DNA from: Pseudomonas shirazensis
Lineage (GTDB): Bacteria; Pseudomonadota; Gammaproteobacteria; Pseudomonadales; Pseudomonadaceae
Direction of reading: 5' to 3'
Assembly: GCF_014268785.2 (NCBI RefSeq)
Contig: NZ_JABWRD020000002.1
Span: forward strand, 846,001-910,000
DNA length: 64,000 nucleotides
Shown: positions 27,305 to 35,429 of the stretch, one piece after another
How the letters are laid out: the number at the start of each line of letters is the position of its first letter
How positions within the stretch are numbered: the stretch's first letter is position 1
Program-made: the position numbers and the translations under genes
The notes under the pieces: generated by a model
The model's input: only the letters and a program-made list of their open reading frames with translations
What the model was told of the DNA's origin: nothing
Databases searched by the model: none

Positions 27305-27940
27305 TCAGCTTTCGCGAGCGAGCTTCACGTACTTGTAGACGGTCGCCCGGCCCATGTTCAGCACGTTGGCCACATAGTCATAAGCGCTCTTGCCGCGGAA
27401 CGCCCCTTCGCCATGCAGAGCCTCGATCAGCTCGCGCTTGTGCTCGCGCTCCAGCGTATTGAGGCTCTGGCTACGTTCGGCCAGCCAGCTGTGCATGAAG
27501 GTGTTGATGCGCTCCTGCCAGTCATCACGAAACAGCACTTCAGGCTGCGGCAGCAGGCGGCTGGCCTGGAAGAACACATCCAGCGCCTGCCTGGCCTGCT
27601 CCAGCAGCGATACGTTGAAGTTGATGCACAGCAGCGCTTCGGGCTGACCGTTGTCATCGAGCATCACACTGCTGATCGAGCGAATTTTCTGGCCGTCCCA
27701 ATTGAGCTTTTCGTACGGACCGAGCCGGGTGGCGCCATTGAGGTCGGCAGGCAAGTCGTGCAGCGCCGAGTCGTCGCCCAACTGGCGCTTGGAGATATTG
27801 TTGGCGATGTGCACGATGGTCTGGCTGCGCAGGTCATGCACCACCACTTCAGCATGCGGAAACAGCAGCGTGGCGACGCCGTCGGCCATGGCGGCGTAGT
27901 TGCTGAAGCGGGGGCTGAGCGCCGGCCGGGGTGCAGACAT
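27305..27940 (-). CDS. YheO-like PAS / helix-turn-helix transcriptional regulator
   Basis: A 211-residue regulator. Residues about 10-125 form the YheO-like PAS domain (FPHAEVVVHDLRSQTIVHIAN, GPYEKLNWDGQKIRSISSVM). The C-terminal 60 residues carry the HTH_22 segment (FRGKSAYDYVANVLNMGRAT, then VYKYVKLARES). Members such as DauR and TfoS-like YheO proteins control amino-acid catabolic genes. The gene precedes the dehydratase/reductase pair on the same strand, with a 117-bp gap containing a 31-bp palindrome. The ATG at 27940 is preferred, since AGGA lies 10 bp upstream; an in-frame ATG at 27949 is possible. Longer upstream frames are not family-like. Confidence 0.88.
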   Translation of the reverse strand: MSAPRPALSPRFSNYAAMADGVATLLFPHAEVVVHDLRSQTIVHIANNISKRQLGDDSALHDLPADLNGATRLGPYEKLNWDGQKIRSISSVMLDDNGQPEALLCINFNVSLLEQARQALDVFFQASRLLPQPEVLFRDDWQERINTFMHSWLAERSQSLNTLEREHKRELIEALHGEGAFRGKSAYDYVANVLNMGRATVYKYVKLARES

Positions 27941-28034
27941 CGCAAGCATTCCTGAGGGTAAAGCGCGCCATGCTAAGCCAGGCACGCGCGGCAGGGAAAG
28001 TGCAGCGGCCGCGAGCGACCCGCTGCAGGTTGAT

Positions 28035-28331
28035 TCAGGGGTAGCCCAGCACCTTACGGATGTGCGCCAGATGCGCGCCGATCCACTGCTTGTCGATCGC
28101 GCCCCAGTCGCGGATGCGGTACTGCCCGGCATGGTTGCGGGCGCCGCTCTCCTGCTCGAATTCGCAGATGATGTCGAGGTCGGCCAGCGCAGCGATGGTG
28201 TCTTGAGCGGTGCGCCGGGGCATGCCGGTGGCTTCGGTCAACGCCGGCACGCTGGCGGCGGTCTGGCTGTCGATCAGCCAGGCGACGTACAGGCGGCGGT
28301 AGAAGCTGCTCTTGGTCTTGCTCACTTCCAT
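28035..28331 (-). CDS. Small winged helix-turn-helix protein (HTH_43-like)
   Basis: A 98-residue protein whose whole length fits a winged helix: SSFYRRLYVAWLIDSQ (helix 1), ASVPALTEATGMPRRTAQDT (helices 2-3) and a wing around ICEFEQESGARNHAGQYRI. It matches my memory of the small conserved Pseudomonas HTH_43 (PF09904) proteins. It begins 12 bp after the stop of the YgjP-like gene on the same strand, so the two probably share a transcript. No effector domain is present and targets are unknown. Confidence 0.8.
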   Translation of the reverse strand: MEVSKTKSSFYRRLYVAWLIDSQTAASVPALTEATGMPRRTAQDTIAALADLDIICEFEQESGARNHAGQYRIRDWGAIDKQWIGAHLAHIRKVLGYP

Positions 28332-28342
28332 GCTCGGGGTCC

Positions 28343-28843
28343 TTAGGATTGATTGGGCAGTTCCTGGTAGGTCAGGTAAACGCGCAGGTCGAATTCCAGT
28401 TGATGGTAATCCGGCTCCATGTGCTGGCAGAGCTGGTAGAACGCCTTGCTGTGGTCGCGCTCACGCAGGTGCGCCAGCTCATGCACGACGATCATGCGCA
28501 GAAACTCTGGCGCGGCGTCCTTGAACAAGGCCGCGATGCGGATTTCTTTCTTGGCCTTGAGCTTGCCGCCCTGCACCCGCGACACAGCTGTATTCAGACC
28601 CAGGGCGCGGTGGGTCAGGTCGAGGCGGTTGTCGAACAGCACCTTGTCCAGGTTCGGCGCACTGCGCAGATAGCTCTGCTTCAGTTCCTGAGCGTAGGCG
28701 TATAACGCCTTGTCATTCTGCACCTGGTGACGCGCGGGATAGCGCTGGCGCAGGTACTCGCCCAGGCGGTCGCTGGCGATCATCTGCCGCACCTGCTCTT
28801 GCAGGTGCGGTGGGTAGGCTTGCAGGTAACGTAGGTCGGTCAT
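28343..28843 (-). CDS. YgjP-like metal-dependent hydrolase (DUF45, M48-like)
   Basis: A 166-residue member of the YgjP/DUF45 family. The zinc motif HELAHLRERDHSKAFY carries HExxH plus a further H near residue 120. Family relatives in E. coli have been linked to UTP pyrophosphatase activity, while the fold resembles M48 peptidases, so the true reaction here is open. The ATG at 28843 gives MTDLRYLQAYPPHLQEQV; an upstream in-frame start at 28882 would overlap the cfcR end and looks unnatural. The gene lies 39 bp after cfcR and 12 bp before the small winged-helix gene. Confidence 0.83.
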   Translation of the reverse strand: MTDLRYLQAYPPHLQEQVRQMIASDRLGEYLRQRYPARHQVQNDKALYAYAQELKQSYLRSAPNLDKVLFDNRLDLTHRALGLNTAVSRVQGGKLKAKKEIRIAALFKDAAPEFLRMIVVHELAHLRERDHSKAFYQLCQHMEPDYHQLEFDLRVYLTYQELPNQS

Positions 28844-28882
28844 GGCACGGCGGTCGATAAAAGCACACGCGATTCTAGCCAA

Positions 28883-31003
28883 TCATTGCCCGGGCCAGTG
28901 GAAAAACAACGGAAAGCCGCTCGCATCGGCAGCAGTCATCGGCCGTGCCACCAAAAAGCCCTGCACATAACAGCAGCCGTGCGCCTTCAGCCAGGCCGCC
29001 TGGGCTTCGGTTTCCACGCCTTCGGCAATGACCGTGATCGCGTAGTCGGCGCACAGGCCAATGACGCTGCGCACCAACGCCGCATCGCTGGCTGAGTCGG
29101 GCAGGCGCGCGACCAGATGGCGGTCAAGCTTGAGTGTGTCGATGGGCAGATCGCGGATCATCCGCAGCGAACAGCCGCCGGCGCCGAAGTCGTCCAGCGC
29201 TACTCGCACGCCAAGCTCACGCAGGCGGTTGACCTGCTTCACGGCGGCGTCGACGTTGTACATCAGCGAGGTTTCCGCCACCTCGACCTCAAGCTGCGCC
29301 GGGCGCAAGCCGTGCGCCTGGATCACCGCCTGCAGCTCATCGACCAGATTGGGCATGGCGAACTGGACCCGGCTCAGACTGATCCCCAATACCAGGTCAT
29401 CGGCAAAGCCCGCGCGCCAAGCCTTGCGCTGGGCAGCACCCTGATCGTAGATCCAGCTGGCCAGGCGGCTGATCAGCCGGGTCTCTTCCAGCAACGGGAT
29501 GAACAAGCCCGGCGGTACATCACCGACGCTGGGGTGCTGCCAGCGCAGTAGCGCCTCGAAGCCACGCAGCTGGCCACCGGCAAACGCCACCTGCGGTTGA
29601 AACACCAGGCTGAAATCCTTTTGCTCGATGGCGCTGCGCACGCCGTCTTCGAGCATCAGCCGCGACCGCGCACGGCCGTTCAGCTCCTGATCGTAAAACC
29701 GGTATTGCTGACGGCCAGCATGCTTGGCGGCGTACATCGCCGTGTCCGCCGCGCGCAACAGGCCCTCGAAAGTGCCGCCGCAGTCGGGATAGGTGGCGAT
29801 ACCAATGCTGACGCCCAGGGACACATCCACGCCGTCCACCTGGTGGCTGATCGACAGGCGTTCGAGCACCCGCTCGGCGAAGCGCCCGGCCAGCTCTGGA
29901 TACGGCAGGCCGTCGAACAGAGCCGTGAATTCGTCACCGCCCATCCGTGCCAGCAGCGCCTCGCTGCCCAGGCACTCCTTCAGTTGAGACGCGACCCAGT
30001 GCAGGATCTCGTCGCCCGCCTCGTGCCCGAGCGAATCATTGATCCGCTTGAAGCCATCAAGATCCATGTACATCAGTGCCTGGACCTTCTCCGAGTGCTC
30101 GTTGCGCAGCAGCGCAGCTTCGGCAGCCTGGTAGAAGCCGCGCCGATTGAGCAGGCCGGTGAGCGGGTCGGTGACCGCCTGCTGTTCCAGCTGCTGGTGC
30201 AGGCTGCGCACCACTGACATGTCCAGCAGGGTAATCACCATGGCGTGCTGCTCGCTCGGCAGCGGCGCGCAGGACAACGCCACCGGCACCAGTTGACCGT
30301 CGGCGGTGCGCAACTGCGCATCGTGCACGCGGAAGATCTGCCGTTGCTGGTACGCCTTGAAGAAGTCCGACTCGCGCCACAGGCTGGGTATCGCCAGTTG
30401 CAGCAGGTCAAGCACGTGAGCGCCCTGGAGCATCTGCACCGGGGTATCCAGCAGGCTTGAGATCGCCGGATTGGCAAAGCTGATGGTGCCGCTCTCATCC
30501 ACCACCAGGATACCTTCGGCGGCGTTTTCCAGGATCGAGGCATTGAAGGCCCGCGCCGCTTCAAGTTCGCGGGTCAGGCGCTGCAACATGCGTCGGTTGC
30601 GCTGCTGCTCGAGCAGGGCCTGCACCTTGGGCTTGAGGATCTGCGGATCGAAGGGTTTGAACAGATAATCCACGGCGCCGGCGGCGTAACCCTTGAGCAC
30701 GGCATCCTGCGACTGCTCGTTGGCAGTCAGGAAAATGATTGGAGTGAGTCGAGTGCGCTGGCTGCCGCGCATCAAGCGGGCGACTTCAAAGCCGTCCATC
30801 TCGGGCATCTGCACGTCGAGCAAAACCAGATCGACTTCATGGCGGAGCAGCGCGCCGAGCGCCTCGGTGCCCGAACAGGCAGTCAATACCTGCCAATCCT
30901 GACGGGACAGCAGGGCGCGCATGCTGATCAGGTTCTCTGGGTAATCGTCGACAACCAGCAAGACGGACTTGCCGTCCGTTGCAGTGGGTTGAGCTTCATC
31001 CAT
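28883..31003 (-). CDS. cfcR: Response regulator with REC-PAS-GGDEF-EAL domains (CfcR)
   Basis: A 706-residue c-di-GMP enzyme. REC (about 12-130) has the phospho-acceptor in VDLVLLDVQMPEMDGFEV. PAS spans about 150-265. GGDEF (about 280-440) has intact ARMGGDEFTALF. EAL (about 455-695) has FEALLRWQHP. The RxxD inhibitory site that should precede GGDEF reads GSEA, so product inhibition is unlikely. In EAL, the metal-binding asparagine of the usual N-L-S motif is serine (GISLSRVQF), and loop 6 is DDFGAGGCSL, so phosphodiesterase activity is doubtful. The same domain order and position before fba belong to P. putida CfcR, a known RpoS-dependent diguanylate cyclase. The start AUGGAUG contains a GGA, of interest because cfcR is an Rsm target. 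Confidence 0.9.
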   Translation of the reverse strand: MDEAQPTATDGKSVLLVVDDYPENLISMRALLSRQDWQVLTACSGTEALGALLRHEVDLVLLDVQMPEMDGFEVARLMRGSQRTRLTPIIFLTANEQSQDAVLKGYAAGAVDYLFKPFDPQILKPKVQALLEQQRNRRMLQRLTRELEAARAFNASILENAAEGILVVDESGTISFANPAISSLLDTPVQMLQGAHVLDLLQLAIPSLWRESDFFKAYQQRQIFRVHDAQLRTADGQLVPVALSCAPLPSEQHAMVITLLDMSVVRSLHQQLEQQAVTDPLTGLLNRRGFYQAAEAALLRNEHSEKVQALMYMDLDGFKRINDSLGHEAGDEILHWVASQLKECLGSEALLARMGGDEFTALFDGLPYPELAGRFAERVLERLSISHQVDGVDVSLGVSIGIATYPDCGGTFEGLLRAADTAMYAAKHAGRQQYRFYDQELNGRARSRLMLEDGVRSAIEQKDFSLVFQPQVAFAGGQLRGFEALLRWQHPSVGDVPPGLFIPLLEETRLISRLASWIYDQGAAQRKAWRAGFADDLVLGISLSRVQFAMPNLVDELQAVIQAHGLRPAQLEVEVAETSLMYNVDAAVKQVNRLRELGVRVALDDFGAGGCSLRMIRDLPIDTLKLDRHLVARLPDSASDAALVRSVIGLCADYAITVIAEGVETEAQAAWLKAHGCCYVQGFLVARPMTAADASGFPLFFHWPGQ

Positions 31004-31134
31004 GCTGCTTCTCTTGTAAGAGCGACTGCTTCCTACCCGTCTACTCTAGACCGCAGTTGGCGGGGTGCAATGGAATCAGAACGCTATCACCGAATTTAGT
31101 TTCCCATGCCGACTAACGGTCATCTCGCAGACAT

Positions 31135-31162
31135 AAAAAACCCGCATCGCTGCGGGTTTTTT
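31135..31162 (-). terminator. Rho-independent terminator after fba
   Basis: AAAAAA-CCCGCA-TCGC-TGCGGG-TTTTTT between the fba stop and the cfcR start. It is symmetrical enough to serve either strand, but it ends the fba transcript. Confidence 0.9.
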
Positions 31163-31179
31163 CAAGCATACAGCCCTGA

Positions 31180-32244
31180 TCAGTTGACCTTGGCAGCCAG
31201 CTCACCTTTCAGGTAACGCTGGTACATGCCTTCGAGGGAGATCGGTTTGATCTTCGAGGCATTGCCGGCGGTGCCGAAGGCTTCGTAACGGGCGATGCAG
31301 ACGTCACGCATGGCCTTGACGGTTTCGCCGAAGAACTTGCGTGGGTCGAACTCGCTCGGGTTGGTCGCCATCAGACGACGCATGGCACCGGTCGAGGCCA
31401 GGCGCAGGTCGGTGTCGATGTTGACCTTGCGCACGCCGTACTTGATGCCTTCGACGATTTCTTCAACCGGTACGCCGTAGGTCTCTTTGATGTCGCCGCC
31501 GTACTGGTTGATGATCGCCAGCCACTCTTGCGGTACCGAGGAAGAACCGTGCATCACCAAGTGGGTATTGGGGATGCGCTTGTGGATTTCCTTGATGCGG
31601 TCGATTGCCAGCACGTCGCCGGTAGGCGGCTTGGTGAACTTGTAGGCGCCGTGGCTGGTGCCGATGGCGATGGCCAGGGCGTCGACCTGAGTCTTCTTGA
31701 CGAAGTCGGCGGCTTCTTCCGGATCGGTCAGCATCTGGCTGTGATCGAGTACGCCTTCGGCGCCGATCCCGTCTTCTTCACCGGCCATGCCGGTTTCCAG
31801 CGAACCCAGGCAGCCCAGCTCGCCTTCTACCGAAACACCGCAGGCGTGGGCCATGGCGACGGTCTGCTGGGTGACGCGGACGTTGTAGTCGTAGTCGGTT
31901 GGGGTCTTGCCGTCTTCGCCCAGCGAGCCGTCCATCATCACCGAGCTGAAGCCCAGCTGGATCGAGCGCTGGCAAACGTCAGGGCTGGTACCGTGGTCCT
32001 GGTGCATGCACACCGGGATGTGTGGGAACTCTTCGATTGCCGCCAGGATCAAGTGGCGCAGGAAGGGTGCACCGGCGTATTTGCGAGCACCGGCCGAGGC
32101 CTGCACGATGACCGGAGAGTCGGTCTTGTCGGCGGCTTCCATGATGGCGCGCATCTGCTCGAGGTTGTTTACGTTGAAAGCTGGAACGCCGTAACCGAAC
32201 TCGGCGGCGTGGTCCAGCATCTGGCGCATGCTAATGAGTGCCAT
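31180..32244 (-). CDS. fba: Fructose-1,6-bisphosphate aldolase, class II
   Basis: A 354-residue zinc enzyme interconverting fructose 1,6-bisphosphate with glyceraldehyde 3-phosphate and dihydroxyacetone phosphate. Signatures: [20 protein letters not shown] at the N-terminus, the metal-binding [11 protein letters not shown] and SVMMDGS near residue 90-110, [14 protein letters not shown] and [12 protein letters not shown]. It is of the Calvin-type class II subgroup usual in Pseudomonas. It ends the pgk/epd/tkt-oriented cluster and serves gluconeogenesis and the hexose cycle, because pseudomonads lack phosphofructokinase. The start ATG at 32244 gives the conserved N-terminus. Confidence 0.97.
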   Translation of the reverse strand: MALISMRQMLDHAAEFGYGVPAFNVNNLEQMRAIMEAADKTDSPVIVQASAGARKYAGAPFLRHLILAAIEEFPHIPVCMHQDHGTSPDVCQRSIQLGFSSVMMDGSLGEDGKTPTDYDYNVRVTQQTVAMAHACGVSVEGELGCLGSLETGMAGEEDGIGAEGVLDHSQMLTDPEEAADFVKKTQVDALAIAIGTSHGAYKFTKPPTGDVLAIDRIKEIHKRIPNTHLVMHGSSSVPQEWLAIINQYGGDIKETYGVPVEEIVEGIKYGVRKVNIDTDLRLASTGAMRRLMATNPSEFDPRKFFGETVKAMRDVCIARYEAFGTAGNASKIKPISLEGMYQRYLKGELAAKVN

Positions 32245-32341
32245 TGTGTATCTCTCTCCCGACAAGCGTCGTTGTTTCGTGCAAACCTGCCATAGGGCGG
32301 TTGCTGTTCATGTTATGTGGGCCGCCGAAGCGACCCGGCCA

Positions 32342-32671
32342 TCACGGTGCCTTGCAGCCCCGCCCTATCAGATCATTGGTTGCTACCCAGTACACCAGGC
32401 CTTCTTCGCCGCGCAGATGCAGGGCCAGAACGCCATCGCTGTACAGCGCGCCAGAGGCGCCCGGCTCGGACTTGAGCCGGTAGACCTGGTCATTACCGCC
32501 AAGGCGGACATCGACCGAATCCTGGCTGGCATCGGCGAAACGCCAGGATACTTCGGTCTGTGTATCACAGACCCAGCGCGTCCAGGTGTCTGCCGGCGCA
32601 GCCGGTGCCGGCTGCAGCAGTGAGCAGCCTGCCAGTGTCGCCAGGGCCATCAGGGCCAATAGCGCTTTCAT
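32342..32671 (-). CDS. MliC-like lipoprotein (lysozyme-inhibitor family)
   Basis: A 109-residue lipoprotein. The lipobox is LATLAGC (cleavage before C16). The mature part has WTRWVCDTQTEVSWRF, the run SEPGASGALYSDGVLALHLR and GLVYWVA, which fit the MliC/PliC domain, including the conserved SGxxY segment and paired cysteines. Such proteins bind and inhibit c-type lysozyme in the periplasm or outer membrane. It lies between fba and a second small lipoprotein gene in the carbon-metabolism cluster, an odd setting for a lysozyme inhibitor. The inhibitory loop is a plausible match, but activity is inferred. Confidence 0.78.
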   Translation of the reverse strand: MKALLALMALATLAGCSLLQPAPAAPADTWTRWVCDTQTEVSWRFADASQDSVDVRLGGNDQVYRLKSEPGASGALYSDGVLALHLRGEEGLVYWVATNDLIGRGCKAP

Positions 32672-32750
32672 CCGAAACCCTCGTTATGGGTCCGCTATGC
32701 GGCCCCTAATCCAAGACCACAAAACCAGGTTTAGGTTGCCCGCCAATCCA

Positions 32751-32969
32751 TCACGGGCAACCGGGCGCCTTGCGCTGGTGCTCGTCGTCGTACTTTTCCA
32801 GGCCGTCCGGACCCAGCCGCTTGTTGATCACCGGCACCGTCTCGGCCTGCCACTGCGACTGGTAACAGCCGCCCGGCACCGCCTGCGACGGCTCGCCATC
32901 GGCAGCCGGCCCGCTGGAGCAGGCGCCCAGCAGACAGGCCACGATCATCACCGGCAATTGCTTGAGCAT
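32751..32969 (-). CDS. Small hypothetical lipoprotein
   Basis: A 72-residue precursor with a lipobox, VACLLGACSSGP. The mature chain of about 55 residues has two further cysteines (VPGGCYQSQ and KAPGCP at the end), suggesting one disulphide. The ATG at 32969 begins the signal (MLKQLPVMIVACLLGAC); an earlier in-frame ATG would push the hydrophobic core inward. It lies 33 bp downstream of the pgk start on the opposite side of the shared strand order, between pgk and mliC. Not recognised beyond lipoprotein; no function proposed. Confidence 0.7.
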   Translation of the reverse strand: MLKQLPVMIVACLLGACSSGPAADGEPSQAVPGGCYQSQWQAETVPVINKRLGPDGLEKYDDEHQRKAPGCP

Positions 32970-33001
32970 CCGCTCGCTCCCTGCGCCAGGCGCCTTCATG
33001 C

Positions 33002-34165
33002 TCAGGCCTTGGCTCGTTGTTCCAGGATTTCCACGGCAGGCAGAACCTTGCCCTCGACGAACTCGAGGAACGCGCCGCCACCGGTAGAAATGTAGGAGAT
33101 ATCGCTGCCAACGCCATATTTATCGATGGCCGCCAGGGTGTCACCACCGCCCGCGATGGAAAACGCGTCGCTGCCGGCAATGGCCTGGGCCAGTACTTTG
33201 GTGCCGTTACCGAACTGATCGAACTCGAACACGCCGACCGGGCCGTTCCACAGCACGGTCTTCGACGACTTCAGCAACTCGGCGAACTGCTCGGCAGTTT
33301 GCGGGCCGATGTCGAGGATCATGTCGTCGTCGGCAACCTCGCTGATCAGCTTGATGGTAGCCACGGCGCTCTCGGCGAACTCCTTGGCCACTACCACGTC
33401 GACCGGCAGCGGCACGTTGACCTTGGCGGCGATGGCCTTGGCGGTGTCGACCAGGTCAGGCTCGTACAGCGACTTGCCGACTTTGTGGCCAGCGGCGGCG
33501 AGGAAGGTGTTGGCAATGCCGCCACCGACGATCAGCAGGTCGCAGACGCTGCTGAGGCTGTTCAGTACATCCAGTTTGGTCGACACCTTGGAGCCGGCAA
33601 CGATGGCAGCCATTGGCTTGGCAGGCGCTTTCAGGGCCTTGCCCAATGCGTCCAGCTCAGCAGCCAGCAGCGGGCCGGCAGCGGCAACCTTGGCGAACTT
33701 GGCCACGCCGTGGGTCGAGCCTTCGGCGCGGTGGGCGGTGCCGAACGCATCCATCACGAATACGTCGCACAGGGCAGCGTACTGCTGCGCCAGCTCGTCG
33801 GCGTTTTTCTTCTCGCCCTTGTTGAAGCGCACGTTCTCGAACAGCACCAGCTCACCGGCGGCAACTTCAACGCCGTCGAGATAATCGGCCACCAGCGGTA
33901 CTTCACGGCCGAGTGCCTTGCTCAGGTAATCAGCCACCGGCTTGAGGCTGTTTTCGGCAGAAAACTCGCCTTCGGTTGGCCGACCGAGGTGCGAGCAGAC
34001 CATTACCGCGGCGCCTTTTTCCAGGGCCAGCTTGATGGTCGGCAGCGCCGCCAGGATACGCGCATCGCTGGCAACCGCACCGTCTTTGACAGGCACGTTG
34101 AGGTCTTCGCGAATCAGTACGCGCTTACCTTGCAGGTCGAGGTCACTCATCTTCAACACGGTCAT
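33002..34165 (-). CDS. pgk: Phosphoglycerate kinase
   Basis: A 387-residue two-domain kinase of glycolysis and gluconeogenesis, normal for bacteria. N-terminal signature [16 protein letters not shown], substrate arginines in [12 protein letters not shown], the middle [17 protein letters not shown], and the C-terminal nucleotide site [13 protein letters not shown] then [17 protein letters not shown] with [17 protein letters not shown]. It is 12 bp from epd, so the two are co-transcribed. The ATG at 34165 gives [15 protein letters not shown]. Confidence 0.97.
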   Translation of the reverse strand: MTVLKMSDLDLQGKRVLIREDLNVPVKDGAVASDARILAALPTIKLALEKGAAVMVCSHLGRPTEGEFSAENSLKPVADYLSKALGREVPLVADYLDGVEVAAGELVLFENVRFNKGEKKNADELAQQYAALCDVFVMDAFGTAHRAEGSTHGVAKFAKVAAAGPLLAAELDALGKALKAPAKPMAAIVAGSKVSTKLDVLNSLSSVCDLLIVGGGIANTFLAAAGHKVGKSLYEPDLVDTAKAIAAKVNVPLPVDVVVAKEFAESAVATIKLISEVADDDMILDIGPQTAEQFAELLKSSKTVLWNGPVGVFEFDQFGNGTKVLAQAIAGSDAFSIAGGGDTLAAIDKYGVGSDISYISTGGGAFLEFVEGKVLPAVEILEQRAKA

Positions 34166-34177
34166 GAATGCAGTCCT

Positions 34178-35236
34178 TCAGGGCTGTTTGCTGCGGGTTT
34201 GGTGGACGACGTGCAGGAAATGATCAGCAACGTCGAGCATACGGTTGGCAAACCCCCATTCGTTGTCGAACCAGGCCAGCAGGTTCACCAGGCGGGGGCC
34301 GGAAACGCGGGTCTGGCTGGCATCGACGATGGCCGAATGCGGGTCATGGTTGAAATCACAGCTGGCGTGCGGCAGCTCGGTGTAGGCCAGCAGCCCTCGC
34401 AGCGGGCCGCTCAGGGCTGCATCACGCAGCACCTGGTTGACCTCGGCAGCGGTGGTGTCACGGGCGGTCTGCAGGGTGATGTCCAGGCACGACACGTTGA
34501 CAGTGGGCACACGCACCGCTTTGGCCTGAATTCGCCCGGCAAGTTCCGGCAGCAGCCGTTCGATGCCACGCGCCAGACCAGTGGACACCGGGATCACCGA
34601 CTGAAACGCCGAGCGGGTGCGGCGCAGGTCTTCATGGTGATAGGCGTCGATCACCGGCTGGTCGTTCATCGCCGAGTGAATGGTGGTGATCTGCACGTAC
34701 TCGATGCCGAACGCCTGATCCAGCACGCGCAGCAGCGGCACGCCGCAGTTGGTGGTGCAGGAGGCATTCGACACCAACTGCTCGGCACCGCTCAGGCAAG
34801 CCTGGTTGATGCCATAGACGATGGTGGCGTCGACGTCGGCCTCGCTGGCCATCGGCTGCGAGAACAGTACCCGTGGTGCGCCGGCGTCAAGAAAGCGCTG
34901 GCCATCGGCGCGGGTGTTGTAGGCACCGGTGCATTCGAGCACCAGGTCAACCTCCAGCGCGGCCCAGTCGATGCCTTCCGGGGTGGCGCTGCGCAACACC
35001 TGCACGCAGTCGCCGTTGATATGCAGACAATCGCCATCGACCTTGACCTCGCCGGGGAAGCGGCCATGGGTGGAGTCGAAACGTGTCAGGTATTCCAGGC
35101 TGGCCTGATCGGCCAGGTCGTTCAAGGCAACGATCTCGAAGCTCGCAGCCGCCCCCCGCTCAACCAGCGCGCGCAGGACACAGCGGCCAATGCGGCCGTA
35201 ACCGTTGAGTGCAACTTTGTAGGGACGCTGAGGCAT
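34178..35236 (-). CDS. epd: D-erythrose-4-phosphate dehydrogenase (GapDH-like)
   Basis: A 352-residue NAD enzyme that oxidises erythrose 4-phosphate to 4-phosphoerythronate in vitamin B6 synthesis. The Rossmann start is VALNGYGRIGRCVLRAL and the catalytic cysteine lies in VSNASCTTNCGVPLLRVL, with NEWGFANRM at the end. Position between tkt and pgk is the classic epd locus; true gapA would be elsewhere. The catalytic and NAD residues do not by themselves exclude GapDH activity. Confidence 0.93.
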   Translation of the reverse strand: MPQRPYKVALNGYGRIGRCVLRALVERGAAASFEIVALNDLADQASLEYLTRFDSTHGRFPGEVKVDGDCLHINGDCVQVLRSATPEGIDWAALEVDLVLECTGAYNTRADGQRFLDAGAPRVLFSQPMASEADVDATIVYGINQACLSGAEQLVSNASCTTNCGVPLLRVLDQAFGIEYVQITTIHSAMNDQPVIDAYHHEDLRRTRSAFQSVIPVSTGLARGIERLLPELAGRIQAKAVRVPTVNVSCLDITLQTARDTTAAEVNQVLRDAALSGPLRGLLAYTELPHASCDFNHDPHSAIVDASQTRVSGPRLVNLLAWFDNEWGFANRMLDVADHFLHVVHQTRSKQP

Positions 35237-35261
35237 TCGGAGCTCACTAAAGCTTTAGGGC

Positions 35262-35388
35262 CATTTGGGGCCGCTGCGCGGCCCAATCGCGACACAAGGC
35301 CGCTCCTACAGGCACCGCGCTGCCTTATCGACGGCGACGTACCTGTAGGAGCGGCCTTGTGTCGCGATGGAGGGCAAAGCCCCCCCCT
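35262..35388. repeat. REP pair (BIME) between epd and tkt
   Basis: GGGGCCGCTGCGCGGCCC, then CGCGACACAAGGCCGCTCCT and ACAGG, followed after a 30-bp spacer by CCTGTAGGAGCGGCCTTGTG and TCGCGA. The paired inverted units sit just downstream of the tkt stop and upstream of the epd start. They could protect or modulate the mRNA, as REPs do. Confidence 0.85.
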
Positions 35389-35429
35389 TGTCACGACATG
35401 GCGGGCATCACTGCCCACCCTGTTTTACA

